Position numbers and translations under genes: made by a program
Part shown: positions 9,095 to 19,800 of the stretch, in pieces
How the letters are laid out: the number at the start of each line of letters is the position of its first letter
Position numbering within the stretch: the first letter of the stretch is position 1
The notes under the pieces: generated by a model
The model's input: the letters and a program-made list of their open reading frames with translations, nothing else
Told to the model about the DNA's origin: nothing
The model's database searches: none
From: Actinopolyspora erythraea
Lineage (GTDB): Bacteria; Actinomycetota; Actinomycetes; Mycobacteriales; Pseudonocardiaceae
Reading direction: 5' to 3'
Assembly (NCBI RefSeq): GCF_002263515.1
Contig: NZ_CP022752.1
Coordinates: 1,178,001-1,242,000, forward strand
Length of the DNA: 64,000 nucleotides

Positions 9095-10501
9095 TCAGAG
9101 GCAGGATTCGGGCGTTCCGGCCACTCCGGACCGAAACGCCCGAAACTCCTCGAACCCGCTCGCCGTGTCCGTGCCGAACAGCTCCCGAGACGTGGTGTCA
9201 CCGGACAGCACGGCCCGGACTGCCTCGTTCAGGTCCGATCCGGAGGCCCGATCGGTGTCGCGCACCAGGTGGCCGGTGTAGACGCCGGTCAGACACGGGA
9301 CGCTGAACTCCCGTGATCGCCGCGTCGAGGGGTCGATGCCCTCCAGCGCGGCGGCGGCGAACGCGCCGATCAGCGGTGTCTCGGCTGCCTGATCACCGAG
9401 CTCGTAAGTCGAACGGCGCAGGCGCTCGCGGTCCACCGCGAGTACGTTCTCGCCGCAGCGGGTGACGATCCCGGTTCCGTCGCACCCCGCCGTGTCCGAG
9501 TCGACCACTCGCGGGGGGTTCCACCGGGCACCGCGCTGCCGCACCAGTTCACCGAAGTACTCCCGGACGGCGGGCACCCGTTCACCCAGCAGCGTGGGGA
9601 CGTCGCGGTTTCCGCTCGGCCCGCCGCCGGTCGCCCACTCGCCGCTGAACTCCCGCGCCGCGGTGCACACCCGGGGGCCGTCCGTGTAGCCGTCCTGGAA
9701 CGCGCTCGCCCTGTCGTAGGCGCTGCCGTGCGCGTCGGCTTCCCGCTCCACCGGATCAGCGAAGCTGATCAGCGCTCGCAGCGCGGAGTCCAGCCCGGCC
9801 GAGTCCATGCGCAGCCGTTCCGAGTCGCCGTCGACCACCCACCGGACGTAGCTGCCCGCGTAGCAGTCCGCCGTGGTCTCCACCACGAGGGGAGGGCTCC
9901 CCGCGCCGGCGGAGCCGAGGCGGTGCGCCACCGCGTGCCCGATCTCGTGGGCCAGCACCAGCACCACCGCCGACTCCCCGTAGTGGGCCCGCAGCACCGG
10001 CAACAACGCGGCTCGGTCCCAGGCGATCGCGTCCACCGCCGCGCAGTAGTAGGCGTTGCCCGTCAGCTCGGTGACGTCGGAGGCGCAGGGGGGCGGCTGG
10101 GCGTCCTCGTCGGTGGTGTCCACCGAGTGGAACCCACCGTCCAGGTCGTGCCAACCCCGCCCGAACGACCGCCGGAACTCGCCCCGCCAGTAGTCCTGGA
10201 CGTCGGTGACCACGGTCGCCGCCAACCCGTCCACCCCGGAGGAGTCGGTGCCGAACACGAAGGAGGAAGAGACGCCCCGGCGGACGACGCCCCGCTCGGC
10301 GGTCGGTCCCTCCTGGAGCGGGCCGCAACCACTGAGCGGGACGAGCAGCAGCGCCACCACCAGCCGGATCCGGCGCCTTCCCCGGTCACGGCGCCGTACC
10401 ACCGTCGGGCGCGCTCGCGGGGACGACGGTCGCTCCGGGGGTGGTTCGGTGCTTCCGGCGCGGAGAGCGCGGTGGGGTGGGACTCCCGTGGGCACGTCCA
10501 T
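9095..10501 (-). CDS. lipoprotein neutral zinc metallopeptidase (paralogue 2)
   Basis: 468 residues from the ATG at 10501. It shares the order of elements with the gene at 7255: a lipobox (LVVALLLVPLSGC), an AYYCAAVDAIAWDR block, the HExxH site in VLVLAHEIGHAVAHRLG and a TTADCYAGSYVRWV block. The roughly 45 Arg/Pro-rich residues before the hydrophobic segment are unusual for a signal peptide, so a later start near the GRRRIRLVVALLL segment is possible. Both genes point the same way, probably from a tandem duplication followed by strong divergence. A role in envelope proteolysis is inferred. Confidence 0.8.
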   Translation of the reverse strand: MDVPTGVPPHRALRAGSTEPPPERPSSPRARPTVVRRRDRGRRRIRLVVALLLVPLSGCGPLQEGPTAERGVVRRGVSSSFVFGTDSSGVDGLAATVVTDVQDYWRGEFRRSFGRGWHDLDGGFHSVDTTDEDAQPPPCASDVTELTGNAYYCAAVDAIAWDRAALLPVLRAHYGESAVVLVLAHEIGHAVAHRLGSAGAGSPPLVVETTADCYAGSYVRWVVDGDSERLRMDSAGLDSALRALISFADPVEREADAHGSAYDRASAFQDGYTDGPRVCTAAREFSGEWATGGGPSGNRDVPTLLGERVPAVREYFGELVRQRGARWNPPRVVDSDTAGCDGTGIVTRCGENVLAVDRERLRRSTYELGDQAAETPLIGAFAAAALEGIDPSTRRSREFSVPCLTGVYTGHLVRDTDRASGSDLNEAVRAVLSGDTTSRELFGTDTASGFEEFRAFRSGVAGTPESCL

Positions 10502-10572
10502 CAGGTTCGCATGTCACGTTTCGCGCGTGGGCCGCTCGGGTGACGTTCCACCACGCGATACCCTGCGCGTCC

Positions 10573-13134
10573 GTGAGAGCCGTTCGTCGCTTCACCGTCA
10601 GTGCGCATCTGCCCGACTCGCTGCAGGCCCTCGGCCGGTTGGCCATCAACCTGCGCTGGAGCTGGCACCCGCCGACCCAGGACCTGTTCGCCTCCGTCGA
10701 ACCCGAAGTGTGGGCGGCGGTGGGCGGGGATCCGCTGCGGTTGCTGGCCGAGGTTCCCGCGGAGCGGTTGGACCGGTTGGCCTCGGACGAGGACTTCCTG
10801 GCCCGGTGCCGTGCGGTCGACGACGACCTGCGTCGCTATCTCACCGTCCCACGCTGGTACCAGCAGCGTCGTGACGAGGGCACTCCGCTGCCTGCCTCGA
10901 TCGCTTACTTCTCCATGGAGTTCGGCCTCACCGAGGCGTTGCCGAACTACTCCGGTGGGCTCGGCGTCCTGGCCGGGGACCACCTCAAGTCCGCTTCCGA
11001 CCTGGGGCTCCCGCTGGTGGGAGTGGGGTTGCTCTACCGCTCCGGCTACTTCCGGCAGTCACTCTCCCCCGAGGGGTGGCAGGTGGAGCAGTATCCGGTG
11101 CTGGACCCCCGGGGACTGCCGCTGGAACTGCTGACCCGCCCGTCGGGAGAACCGGTGATGGTGCACGTCGCCGTGCCCGAGGGCAGGCTGCTGCGTGCCC
11201 GGATCTGGAAGGCCCAGGTGGGGCGTGTTCCGCTGTTGTTGCTGGACAGCGACGTCGACGACAACGAGGAGGACCTGCGGGGGGTGACCGACCGCCTCTA
11301 CGGAGGCGATGCCAGTCACCGGATCAGGCAGGAGATCCTCGCCGGTATCGGGGGAGTGCGCGCGGTCCGCGCCTACTGCGAGCTGACCGGGATGCCCGCC
11401 CCGGAGGTGTTTCACACCAACGAGGGGCACGCCGGTTTCCTCGGGCTGGAGCGCATCAGGGAACTGCTCGCCGATCCCGGTCTCGGCTTCGACGAGGCGG
11501 TGGCCGCCGTGCGCGCCGGTACCGTGTTCACCACCCACACCCCCGTTCCGGCCGGTATCGACAGGTTTCCCGCGCACCTGGTCCGCCACTACTTCGGCGA
11601 CGGCTCCGCGCAGTCCCTGCTGCCCGGTGTTCCCACCGACAAGGTCCTCGAACTCGGCGTCGAGGAGAAACCGGGGACCTTCAACATGGCCAACATGGGA
11701 CTTCGACTGGCGCAGCGCGCCAACGGCGTCTCCGAACTGCACGGTGGTGTCAGCCGCAGGATGTTCAGCGGCCTGTGGCCCGGTTTCGACACCGAGGAGA
11801 TCCCGATCTCCTCGGTCACCAACGGCGTGCACGGTCCTACCTGGTCGGCGCGGGAACTCGGCAAGCTGATCGGTGAGTCGGAGATGGATCAGGGGGCGGG
11901 ACTGCGCGGCATCGAGCCGGTCAGTGACTCGCTGCTGTGGGAGTTGCGCAGTTCGCTTCGCAGCAGACTGGTCGAGGAGGTGCGGCGCAGGCTCCGGCAT
12001 GCCTGGTTGCAGCGCGGTGCCTCCGAACTGGAACTCGGCTGGTGCGACTCGGTCTTCGACCCCGACGTGCTGACCATCGGGTTCGCCAGGAGGGTGCCCA
12101 CCTACAAACGGCTGACCCTCATGCTGCGGGATCCCGAACGGCTGCGTGCGTTGTTGCTGGACCCGGAACGCCCGGTGCAGGTGGTGGTGGCGGGCAAGTC
12201 GCATCCCGCCGACGAGGGCGGCAAGGCCATGATCCAGCGGATCGTGCGGTTCGCCGACGATCCCGAGGTGCGCCACCGCATCGTCTTCCTGCCGGACTAC
12301 GACATGTCGTTGGCCAGGTACCTCTACGCGGGCTGCGACGTGTGGCTGAACAACCCGGTGCGTCCGCTGGAGGCCTGCGGTACCTCGGGTATGAAGTCCG
12401 CCCTCAACGGCGGCCTGAACCTCTCGGTCCGGGACGGCTGGTGGGACGAGATGTACGACGGCCACAACGGCTGGGCGATTCCCAACGCCGACGGGGTCAG
12501 CGATCCGGAACGGCGGGACGACCTGGAGGCCAACGCGCTCTACGAGCTGATCACCGAGCACGTCGCCCCGATGTTCTACGAGCGCAACAGCGACGGGTTG
12601 CCGGGACGCTGGATGTCGATGGTGCGGCACACCCTGGCGACGCTGGGGCCGAAGGTGCACTCCTCCCGGATGGTGCGCGAGTATGTCGACAACTTCTACT
12701 CACCCGCGGTTCGTTCGGTGCAGGCCGCCACCGCGAACGACTACCGGGGAGCCAAGGAGATCGCGAGCTACCGGGAGCGGCTGGACGAGGCCTGGAGCGC
12801 GGTTCGGGTCACCGACACCTACATGTCGGTCGAGGACGGTTCCTCGCCGCTGCTCGGCGGCAAGATCACCGTGCGGGCGCTGGTGGAGCTGGCCGGGTTG
12901 GACGACTCCGACGTGGCCGTGCAGGTCGTCGTCGGCAGGGTGGACGACTCCGACGAGCTGCGCGACTTCGTGACGACCTCGATGCGCTGTGTCGCGGACG
13001 GCGGTTACCAGGCCACCGTGACGCTGCCGCACACCGGGCCCGCCGGTTACACGGTTCGGGTGCTGCCCAAACACCGGTTGCTCTCCAGCCCCGCCGAGCT
13101 CGGGAAGGTGGTGCTGGCGGGCGAGAGGTCCTGA
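10573..13134 (+). CDS. glgP: alpha-glucan phosphorylase (GlgP, short actinobacterial type)
   Basis: Glycogen/maltodextrin phosphorylase of about 853 residues that releases glucose-1-phosphate. The N-terminal DUF3417 region (LPDSLQALGRLAINLRWSWH) is typical of this subfamily. The PLP lysine lies in GTSGMKSALNG near residue 615, and EVFHTNEGHAGFL contributes active-site residues. GTG at 10573 is chosen because RAVRRFTVSAHLPDSL is the family start; upstream in-frame codons give non-conserved sequence and would overlap the divergent peptidase gene. Hairpins at 13285-13390 probably end the transcript. Confidence 0.94.
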   Translation: MRAVRRFTVSAHLPDSLQALGRLAINLRWSWHPPTQDLFASVEPEVWAAVGGDPLRLLAEVPAERLDRLASDEDFLARCRAVDDDLRRYLTVPRWYQQRRDEGTPLPASIAYFSMEFGLTEALPNYSGGLGVLAGDHLKSASDLGLPLVGVGLLYRSGYFRQSLSPEGWQVEQYPVLDPRGLPLELLTRPSGEPVMVHVAVPEGRLLRARIWKAQVGRVPLLLLDSDVDDNEEDLRGVTDRLYGGDASHRIRQEILAGIGGVRAVRAYCELTGMPAPEVFHTNEGHAGFLGLERIRELLADPGLGFDEAVAAVRAGTVFTTHTPVPAGIDRFPAHLVRHYFGDGSAQSLLPGVPTDKVLELGVEEKPGTFNMANMGLRLAQRANGVSELHGGVSRRMFSGLWPGFDTEEIPISSVTNGVHGPTWSARELGKLIGESEMDQGAGLRGIEPVSDSLLWELRSSLRSRLVEEVRRRLRHAWLQRGASELELGWCDSVFDPDVLTIGFARRVPTYKRLTLMLRDPERLRALLLDPERPVQVVVAGKSHPADEGGKAMIQRIVRFADDPEVRHRIVFLPDYDMSLARYLYAGCDVWLNNPVRPLEACGTSGMKSALNGGLNLSVRDGWWDEMYDGHNGWAIPNADGVSDPERRDDLEANALYELITEHVAPMFYERNSDGLPGRWMSMVRHTLATLGPKVHSSRMVREYVDNFYSPAVRSVQAATANDYRGAKEIASYRERLDEAWSAVRVTDTYMSVEDGSSPLLGGKITVRALVELAGLDDSDVAVQVVVGRVDDSDELRDFVTTSMRCVADGGYQATVTLPHTGPAGYTVRVLPKHRLLSSPAELGKVVLAGERS

Positions 13135-13725
13135 CCGGGGATCTCCGCCCGGTGGTCCGGCGGGTCGTTCGGGGCCGGGTGCCCGGGTCGGTGCTCGCCG
13201 GGATCCGGCCCGACGCGCGGAGCGGTGCCGGTCGCGAAGGGAGCTGTGCGGAAGGTCACTTCGCGCTCCTCCTCGTGGAGGCGCGCTCGGCGTCCGCGCC
13301 GAGCACGGTGTCCGGCTCCGGAACCCGGGAAGGGAGTTCCCGGTGGAGACCCGCTGCCGCCCCTCGGTAGCACCCGTGGTGCCGAGGGGCACCCCGCGCG
13401 ACGATGCCCGGACCGGGGAACCGGCCGCCCGGCTTCGTCTCCGCTCGCTTCCGCGACCCGGTGTCGTGAGGAGAGCCGGGCGTCGGGCGGTCTCGACCGG
13501 TTGTGCGCGGCCGGTGGGTGTTACGAGTGTCTCGTCCGTTCGACCGTCGATCCCGCGGCGGGAACTGGCATATCGTGTTCGGGGTGGGTGCTCCCGGTGG
13601 CGGACTCCCACGTGGTGAACGGGACAATGGCAGTCGCGGACGCGGTGGGAACCGTCGATCCGCGGCGGAGGCGAACCGCGCGCCGAGCAGCGCGCACGAC
13701 GGCCGGTCACGGCTGGGAGGTAGAC
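13135..13725. other. intergenic region with three stable hairpins
   Basis: 591 nt without a convincing gene. It holds GCTCGGCG-TCCG-CGCCGAGC (13285-13304), CCGGGAA/TTCCCGG (13325-13343) and a long compound hairpin at 13359-13390 (CCCCTCG...GCACC-CGT-GGTGC-CGAGGGG). The last is the best terminator candidate for glgP. The rest, leading to the ABC ATPase, shows nothing specific. Confidence 0.6.
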
Positions 13726-14514
13726 GTGGACGACCTGGTCATCCGGATGGATGGCGTCAGTGTCCGGCGGGCGGCGAACACACTGGTGACCGATGTGGAC
13801 TGGTCGGTCGAGCTGGACGAGCGCTGGGTCGTGCTCGGCCCCAACGGTGCGGGCAAGACGACCGTGCTCAGGCTCGCCGGTGCCGAGATGTATCCGACCA
13901 CGGGCACCGTCGACGTGCTCGGCGAACGCCTCGGCAACACCAATGTTTTCGAGCTGCGCCCCCGCATCGGGCTGTGCTCGGCCGCCACGGCGGCGCGGAT
14001 GCCCGGCGACGAGCTCGTGCGCGACGTCGTGGTCAGCGCGGGGTACGCGGTGGTCGGCCGGTGGAACGAGGAGTACGAGTCGGTCGACACCGAGCGCGCC
14101 GAGGAACTGCTCGGGAACATGGGCATCGCCGAGCTGGGCGACCGGGCTTTCGGGACCCTTTCGGAGGGGGAGCGCAAACGCGCGCTGATCGCACGCGCGT
14201 TGATGACCGATCCCGAGATGCTGCTGCTGGACGAACCCGCGGCGGGACTGGATCTCGGCGGACGTGAGGACCTGGTCGCGAGGTTGTCCGCGTTGGCGCT
14301 GGATCCGGACGCGCCCGCCATGACGCTGGTCACCCATCACGTCGAGGAGATCCCGCCCGGCTTCACGCACGCGTTGCTGCTCCGGGAGGGAGGCGTGATC
14401 GCCCAGGGACTGCTCGACGACGTGCTGACCGAGGAGAACCTCTCCAAGACCTTCGACCAGGACCTGCGGCTGTGGCGCAGCGGGGACCGCTACTTCGCGG
14501 CGCGGCGCACCTGA
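13726..14514 (+). CDS. ABC transporter ATP-binding protein
   Basis: ATPase of about 262 residues. Walker A is GPNGAGKTT near residue 45, the signature is LSEGERKRALIARALM and Walker B is MLLLDEPAAGLD; the H-loop is in VTHHVEEIP. GGGAGG 5 nt before GTG 13726 supports this start over earlier in-frame codons. No permease or binding protein is adjacent, and the closest known pattern is the orphan ModF/YlmA-like group of cytosolic ABC ATPases. The transported substrate, if any, cannot be inferred. Confidence 0.85.
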   Translation: MDDLVIRMDGVSVRRAANTLVTDVDWSVELDERWVVLGPNGAGKTTVLRLAGAEMYPTTGTVDVLGERLGNTNVFELRPRIGLCSAATAARMPGDELVRDVVVSAGYAVVGRWNEEYESVDTERAEELLGNMGIAELGDRAFGTLSEGERKRALIARALMTDPEMLLLDEPAAGLDLGGREDLVARLSALALDPDAPAMTLVTHHVEEIPPGFTHALLLREGGVIAQGLLDDVLTEENLSKTFDQDLRLWRSGDRYFAARRT

Positions 14515-14680
14515 CCGGTGTTCCCGCGCGGGGCGCCGAGCCGGTGGGGAGGTTCCGCTTTCCGAGCGCCCGGATAGCCTGAACGGAGAACTTCGGCATG
14601 GTTCCTGCTCGACTCGCGTGGCCAGGTCGGACCTCGGCCGGTCACGCTGGTTCTGCTACTGATTCTCAGGAGGTCGCGGC

Positions 14681-15463
14681 GTGGGTGAGTTCGTCAGGCT
14701 CGAAGTGGACGGCGGTATCGGGACGATCAGGTTGGACCGTCCCAAGATGAACGCCCTCAACAGTCAGGTCGAACGCGAGATCCTGGAGGTGGCCACCGAG
14801 GCGGCCGAACGGGACGAGGTGCGTGCGGTGATCGTCTACGGCGGTGAGAAGGTGTTCGCCGCCGGTGCTGACATCAAGGAGATGTCCGAGAAGTCCGCAC
14901 CGGAGATGGCCGCCAAGGAACGCCGGGGACTGTCGGCCGCGCTGACCGCTGTGGCCGAGATCCCCAAGCCCACCGTGGCCGCCCTGACCGGCTACGCGCT
15001 CGGGGGCGGCTTCGAACTGGCCCTCACCTGCGACCGGCGCATCGCCGCCGAGGGGCTCAAGGTCGGCCAACCCGAGATCCTGCTCGGGGTCATCCCCGGC
15101 GCGGGCGGAACCCAGCGGCTGGCACGGCTGGTCGGTCCCAGCAAGGCCAAGGACATTGTCTTCAGCGGCAGGTTCGTCGAGGCCCAGGAGGCGTTGTCGC
15201 TGGGCATGGTGGACGAGGTCGTCGCGGCCGAGGACGTCTACGCCGCCGCCCGGCGGTGGGCCGAACAGTTCGCCAACGGTCCGGCGCACGCGCTCGCCGC
15301 GGCCAAGCGGGCCATCGACGAGGGGCTCGAGGTCGACCTGAACACCGGGCTGCGCATCGAGACACACCTGTTCACCTCGCTGTTCGCCACCGAGGACCAG
15401 AAGACCGGGATGCGCTCGTTCATCGAGAACGGTCCCGGCAAGGCCGAGTTCAGCGGGAACTGA
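14681..15463 (+). CDS. enoyl-CoA hydratase/isomerase family protein
   Basis: Crotonase-fold enzyme of 260 residues that probably hydrates trans-2-enoyl-CoA in beta-oxidation. The oxyanion-hole segments FAAGADIKEM and ALTGYALGGGFELAL are intact. The catalytic Glu pair corresponds to E in GGFELAL and E in GQPEILLGVIPGAGGTQRL. AGGAGG lies 8 nt before the GTG. The methyltransferase gene starts 12 nt after its stop, so the two are likely co-transcribed. Confidence 0.92.
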   Translation: MGEFVRLEVDGGIGTIRLDRPKMNALNSQVEREILEVATEAAERDEVRAVIVYGGEKVFAAGADIKEMSEKSAPEMAAKERRGLSAALTAVAEIPKPTVAALTGYALGGGFELALTCDRRIAAEGLKVGQPEILLGVIPGAGGTQRLARLVGPSKAKDIVFSGRFVEAQEALSLGMVDEVVAAEDVYAAARRWAEQFANGPAHALAAAKRAIDEGLEVDLNTGLRIETHLFTSLFATEDQKTGMRSFIENGPGKAEFSGN

Positions 15464-15475
15464 GCCGGTGGCACC

Positions 15476-16657
15476 GTGGCGTACGAGTTCGACGTTTCCG
15501 ACGTCGCCTTCCTGCGTTCCCCCGAGGGGCGGTGGGCCCTGGAACGGGTCGCGCGGTTGCCGCTGAGCGAGACCTCCCGACTGGCCGACACGGCAGCCGC
15601 GCGGGAGGTGGCGGGCAGGCGGTACGCCCCGGCCGTGCTCGAAACGGTCGCCCTGCGCCGCAGGGCGACCGCCAAGCTGCGCGACCCCGCCGACTGGTTG
15701 TTCACCGACACGGCGTTGCAGCAGGCCACCGCCGGTTCGGTCGCCGCCCGTCGTGCCGCCCGGCTGGCTGGCAGGGACGTGCACGACGTGACCTGCTCCA
15801 TCGGGGCCGATCTCGCCGAGATCGCACCGGTGGCCCGCCGCTGCGTCGGCTCCGACCGTGATGAGGTGCGACTGCGCATGGCGCGGGGGAACCTCGCCGC
15901 GCGCGGACTCGCCCCCGCCCTGGTACGGGCCGACGCGTTGCGGCCGGTGACCACGGGAACCGCCGTGGTCGCCGATCCGGGCAGGCGCGACGGCGGGGGG
16001 CGCAGGCGCTGGAGTCCGGAGGACCTGGAGCCGCCGTTGCGGGAGCTGATCGAGGCCTACCGAGGTCGTGACCTGGTGGTCAAGTGCGCTCCCGGGCTGG
16101 ACTTCGGGGCCGTGCCGGACGAGGCCGAGATCGAACTGGTCTCGTTGGCCGGGCAGGTGCGTGAGGCGTCCCTGTGGTTCGGCGGGCTCGCGGATCCGGG
16201 GGTCGGGCGCGGCGCCACCCTGCTCGACGAGGGGGGCTCGGTGCGGTTGCGGGTCACCGACGCCGAGCCGGACGACTGCCCGGAGCGGGAGATCGGCGAA
16301 TGGCTGGTCGACCCCGACGGCGCCGTCGTGCGCGCCGGGCTGGTGCGGCAGTACGCGGCACGCTACGGACTGGGCCAGCTCGACCACCGCATCGCCTACC
16401 TGACCGGAGAGGCGCCGCCCCCCGGAGTGCGCGCGTTCCGGGTGCTCGAACACGGCAAGTACAGCGAGAAGTCCCTGCGCGCCCTGCTGCGTCGTCACGG
16501 TGTCGGTCGGCTGGAGATCCTGGTCCGAGGGCTGGACGTGGACCCGGACGCGTTGCGCAGGAGGCTCAAGCTCTCCGGGGAGGCGGGCGCCACCGTGGTG
16601 CTCACCAGGGTGGGCAGAACCCCCACAGCGGTACTGTGTCGTGCCGAGACGACGTGA
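15476..16657 (+). CDS. SAM-dependent methyltransferase with THUMP-like domain
   Basis: About 393 residues. The N-terminal helical region is followed by a Rossmann SAM-binding domain (VHDVTCSIGADLAEIA, then GSDRDEVRL as the acidic loop and VVADPGRRDG as motif IV). The C-terminal THUMP-like domain (FRVLEHGKYSEKSLRALLRR...LEILVRGLDVDP) suggests an RNA substrate, as in tRNA or rRNA methyltransferases. The actual target is unknown. GTG start 12 nt after the enoyl-CoA hydratase stop indicates an operon. Confidence 0.83.
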   Translation: MAYEFDVSDVAFLRSPEGRWALERVARLPLSETSRLADTAAAREVAGRRYAPAVLETVALRRRATAKLRDPADWLFTDTALQQATAGSVAARRAARLAGRDVHDVTCSIGADLAEIAPVARRCVGSDRDEVRLRMARGNLAARGLAPALVRADALRPVTTGTAVVADPGRRDGGGRRRWSPEDLEPPLRELIEAYRGRDLVVKCAPGLDFGAVPDEAEIELVSLAGQVREASLWFGGLADPGVGRGATLLDEGGSVRLRVTDAEPDDCPEREIGEWLVDPDGAVVRAGLVRQYAARYGLGQLDHRIAYLTGEAPPPGVRAFRVLEHGKYSEKSLRALLRRHGVGRLEILVRGLDVDPDALRRRLKLSGEAGATVVLTRVGRTPTAVLCRAETT

Positions 16658-16858
16658 CCGGTGGCGCGTTTACCGTCGCCGCGCGGAGGCCTCGGCGGTC
16701 GTCGCTGACCGCCGTTCGTGCCACCGGGTGGTCGACCAGCGCGCCTGCCGGGCGGTTCCGCCGCCGTGCACCCGCTCGGCACGGTGTTCGTAGCCGTAGT
16801 GACGTGTGACGCGTGAAATACGGCGGCGCCCGCCCGGATCTCTATCCTGGGGAGAGTT

Positions 16859-19800
16859 ATGGCCACTGCACCCGTTTCGCCCTCGCTGTCCGAACTGCGC
16901 GACCGCCTGACCGACCTCATGCCGCACGACCACCGGCGGTTGCGGCGGCGCATCGAAGGCGCGCACAAGATCCGCGACCAGGAGGCGCTGCGCGGCGTCG
17001 TGGCGGAGATCTCGGCCGACATCACCGCCGCCCACGAGCGCGTCACGCGTCGCAGGGAGCGGCTTCCCGAGATCACCTATCCCGAGGAGCTGCCCGTCAC
17101 GGCGCGGCGGGAGGACCTGATGACCGCCATCAGGGACAACCAGGTGGTCATCGTCGCCGGGGAGACCGGCTCCGGCAAGACCACGCAGCTGCCGAAGATG
17201 TGCCTGGAGCTCGGCCGGGGGATCCTCGGCTCGATCGGCCACACCCAGCCGCGCAGGCTCGCCGCGCGCACCGTCGCCGAGCGCGTCGCGGCCGAGCTCG
17301 ACACCGAGGTGGGCGGCGCGGTCGGCTACCAGGTCCGTTTCACCGAGCGTGCCGGTGAGGACACGCTGGTCAAGCAGATGACCGATGGCATCCTGCTGGC
17401 CGAGATCCAGCGGGACCGGCTGCTGCGGCGCTACGACACGCTGATCATCGACGAGGCGCACGAGCGCAGCCTCAACATCGACTTCATCCTCGGCTACGTC
17501 AAGCAGATCCTTCCCAAACGCCCCGACCTCAAGGTGATCATCACCTCGGCGACCATCGACCCGGAACGGTTCTCCCGGCACTTCGACGACGCCCCGATCG
17601 TGGAGGTCTCCGGTCGCACCTATCCGGTCGAGGTGCGCTACCGGCCGCTGGTGGACGACTCCGACGAGTTGGAGGACGTCGAGCGCGACCAGATCACCGC
17701 CATCGGGGACGCGGTGGACGAGCTGTGCGCCGAGGGGCCCGGGGACATCCTGGTCTTCCTCAGCGGCGAACGGGAGATCCGCGACACCGCCGAGGCCCTG
17801 GAGCAGCGCAAGCCAGCCCGCACCGAGGTGCTGCCGCTGTACGCGCGGCTGTCCTCTGCCGAACAGCAGCGGGTGTTCCAACGGCACTCCACGCGGCGCA
17901 TCGTGCTCGCCACCAACGTCGCCGAGACCTCGTTGACCGTGCCGGGGATCAAGTACGTCATCGATCCGGGAACCGCCCGGATATCCCGCTACAGCTACCG
18001 GACGAGGGTGCAGCGGCTGCCCATCGAGGCGATCTCGCAGGCCTCCGCCAACCAGCGCAAGGGCCGCTGCGGGCGGGAGTCCGAGGGGATCTGCATCCGG
18101 CTGTACTCCGAGCGCGACTTCCTGGACCGGCAGGAGTTCACCGATCCGGAGATCCTGCGCACCAACCTCGCCTCGGTGATCCTGCGCATGACCTCTCTGG
18201 GGTTGGGGGACGTGGCGTCCTTCCCCTTCGTGGAACCGCCGGACCGGCGGCAGATCACCGACGGGGTGAACCTGCTGCACGAGCTGGGTGCCCTGGAACA
18301 GCCCACCAAAGGGGGCAAGCAGGACAACCAGCGGTTGACCAGGATCGGCTCCAAGCTGGCGCAGCTGCCGATCGACCCCAGGCTGGCGCGGATGATCGTC
18401 GAGGCCGAGACGAACGGCTGCGTGCACGAGACGATGGTCATAGCCGCGGGCCTGTCCATCCAGGACCCCAGGGAACGTCCCGCGGAGCACCAGCAGGCGG
18501 CCGACCAGCAGCACGCCCGGTTCGCCAACAAGCAGTCCGACTTCCTGGCCTACCTCAACCTCTGGCAGTACCTGCGTGAACAGCGCGGGGAGCTGTCCGG
18601 CAGCCGGTTCCGGCGGATGTGCCGCGAGGAGTACCTCAACTACCTGCGGGTGCGGGAGTGGCAGGATCTCTACGGGCAGCTGCGGCAGATGGTCAACTCC
18701 CTCGACATCTCGATCAACGACCAGCCCGCCGACGAGGACCGGATACACCAGTCACTGCTGGCGGGGCTGCTCTCGCACATCGGGTTGAAGGACACCGAGC
18801 GCAAGTCGGGGGCCAACCGGCGTTCCACGAGCGAATACCTCGGGGCGCGCGGGGCCAAGTTCGCGATCTTCCCCGGCTCGGCGCTGTTCAAGAAGCAGCC
18901 GCAGTGGGTGATGGCCGCCGAGCTGGTGGAGACCTCGAAGCTGTGGGCGCGCACCGTGGCGAAGGTCGAGCCCGCCTGGATCGAACGTCTGGCCGGGCAT
19001 CTGGTCAAGCGCCACTACAGCGAGCCGCACTGGGAGAAGGACAAGGGTGCGGTGATGGCCTACGAGCGGGTGACGCTCTACGGCGTTCCGCTGGTGTCCG
19101 GTCGCAAGGTCAACTACGGTCGCATCGAGCCCGAACTCTGCCGGGAGCTGTTCATCCGGCACGCCCTGGTCGAGGGTGACTGGGACACCCGCCACGAGTT
19201 CTTCCACACCAACCGCCGGCTGCTGGCCGAGGTGGAGGAGCTGGAACAGCGCGCCCGCCGTCGCGACATCGTCGTCGACGACGACACCCTCCACGACTTC
19301 TACGACCAGCGGGTCGGTGCCGAGGTCGTCTCCGCCCGGCACTTCGACACCTGGTGGAAGAAGGTCCGCCGGGAGCGGCCCGACCTGCTCACCTTCCCGA
19401 GGTCGCTGCTGTTCAACGAGACCTCCGCCGGCGTGACCGACACCGACTACCCCGACTTCTGGCAACAGGGCAGGCACCGCCTGCGGTTGAGCTACCAGTT
19501 CGAACCGGGCAGCGACGCCGACGGGGTCACCGTGCACGTGCCGCTCGCGGTGCTCAACCAGCTCGGTCCCGGTGGTTTCGACTGGCAGATCCCCGGTCTC
19601 CGGGAGGAGCTGGTCACCTCCCTGCTCAAGACGTTGCCGAAGCAGTGGCGGCGCGAGTTCGTACCGGTTCCCGATCACGCCAAGGCGGTGCTGGCGCGGC
19701 TGCGACCGCACGAGGAACCGCTGCTGGAAGCGCTTTCCAACGAGCTGCGCCGCATGACCGGGGTTACCGTTCCGCCGGAGGCCTGGGACCCGCAACGAGT

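Noticed and set aside
11059..12660. 533-codon minus-strand frame inside glgP
   Set aside because: It lies entirely within a convincing glgP on the other strand and has no conserved motif; a GC-bias artefact.
13225..13725. N-terminal extension of the ABC ATPase from earlier starts
   Set aside because: The added 167 residues are low complexity, and the GTG at 13726 has a strong GGGAGG and begins with a normal ABC N-terminus.
14666..18748. Two very long minus-strand frames antisense to the enoyl-CoA hydratase, methyltransferase and hrpA
   Set aside because: They mirror codon positions of the plus-strand genes, which carry catalytic motifs; the antisense products do not.
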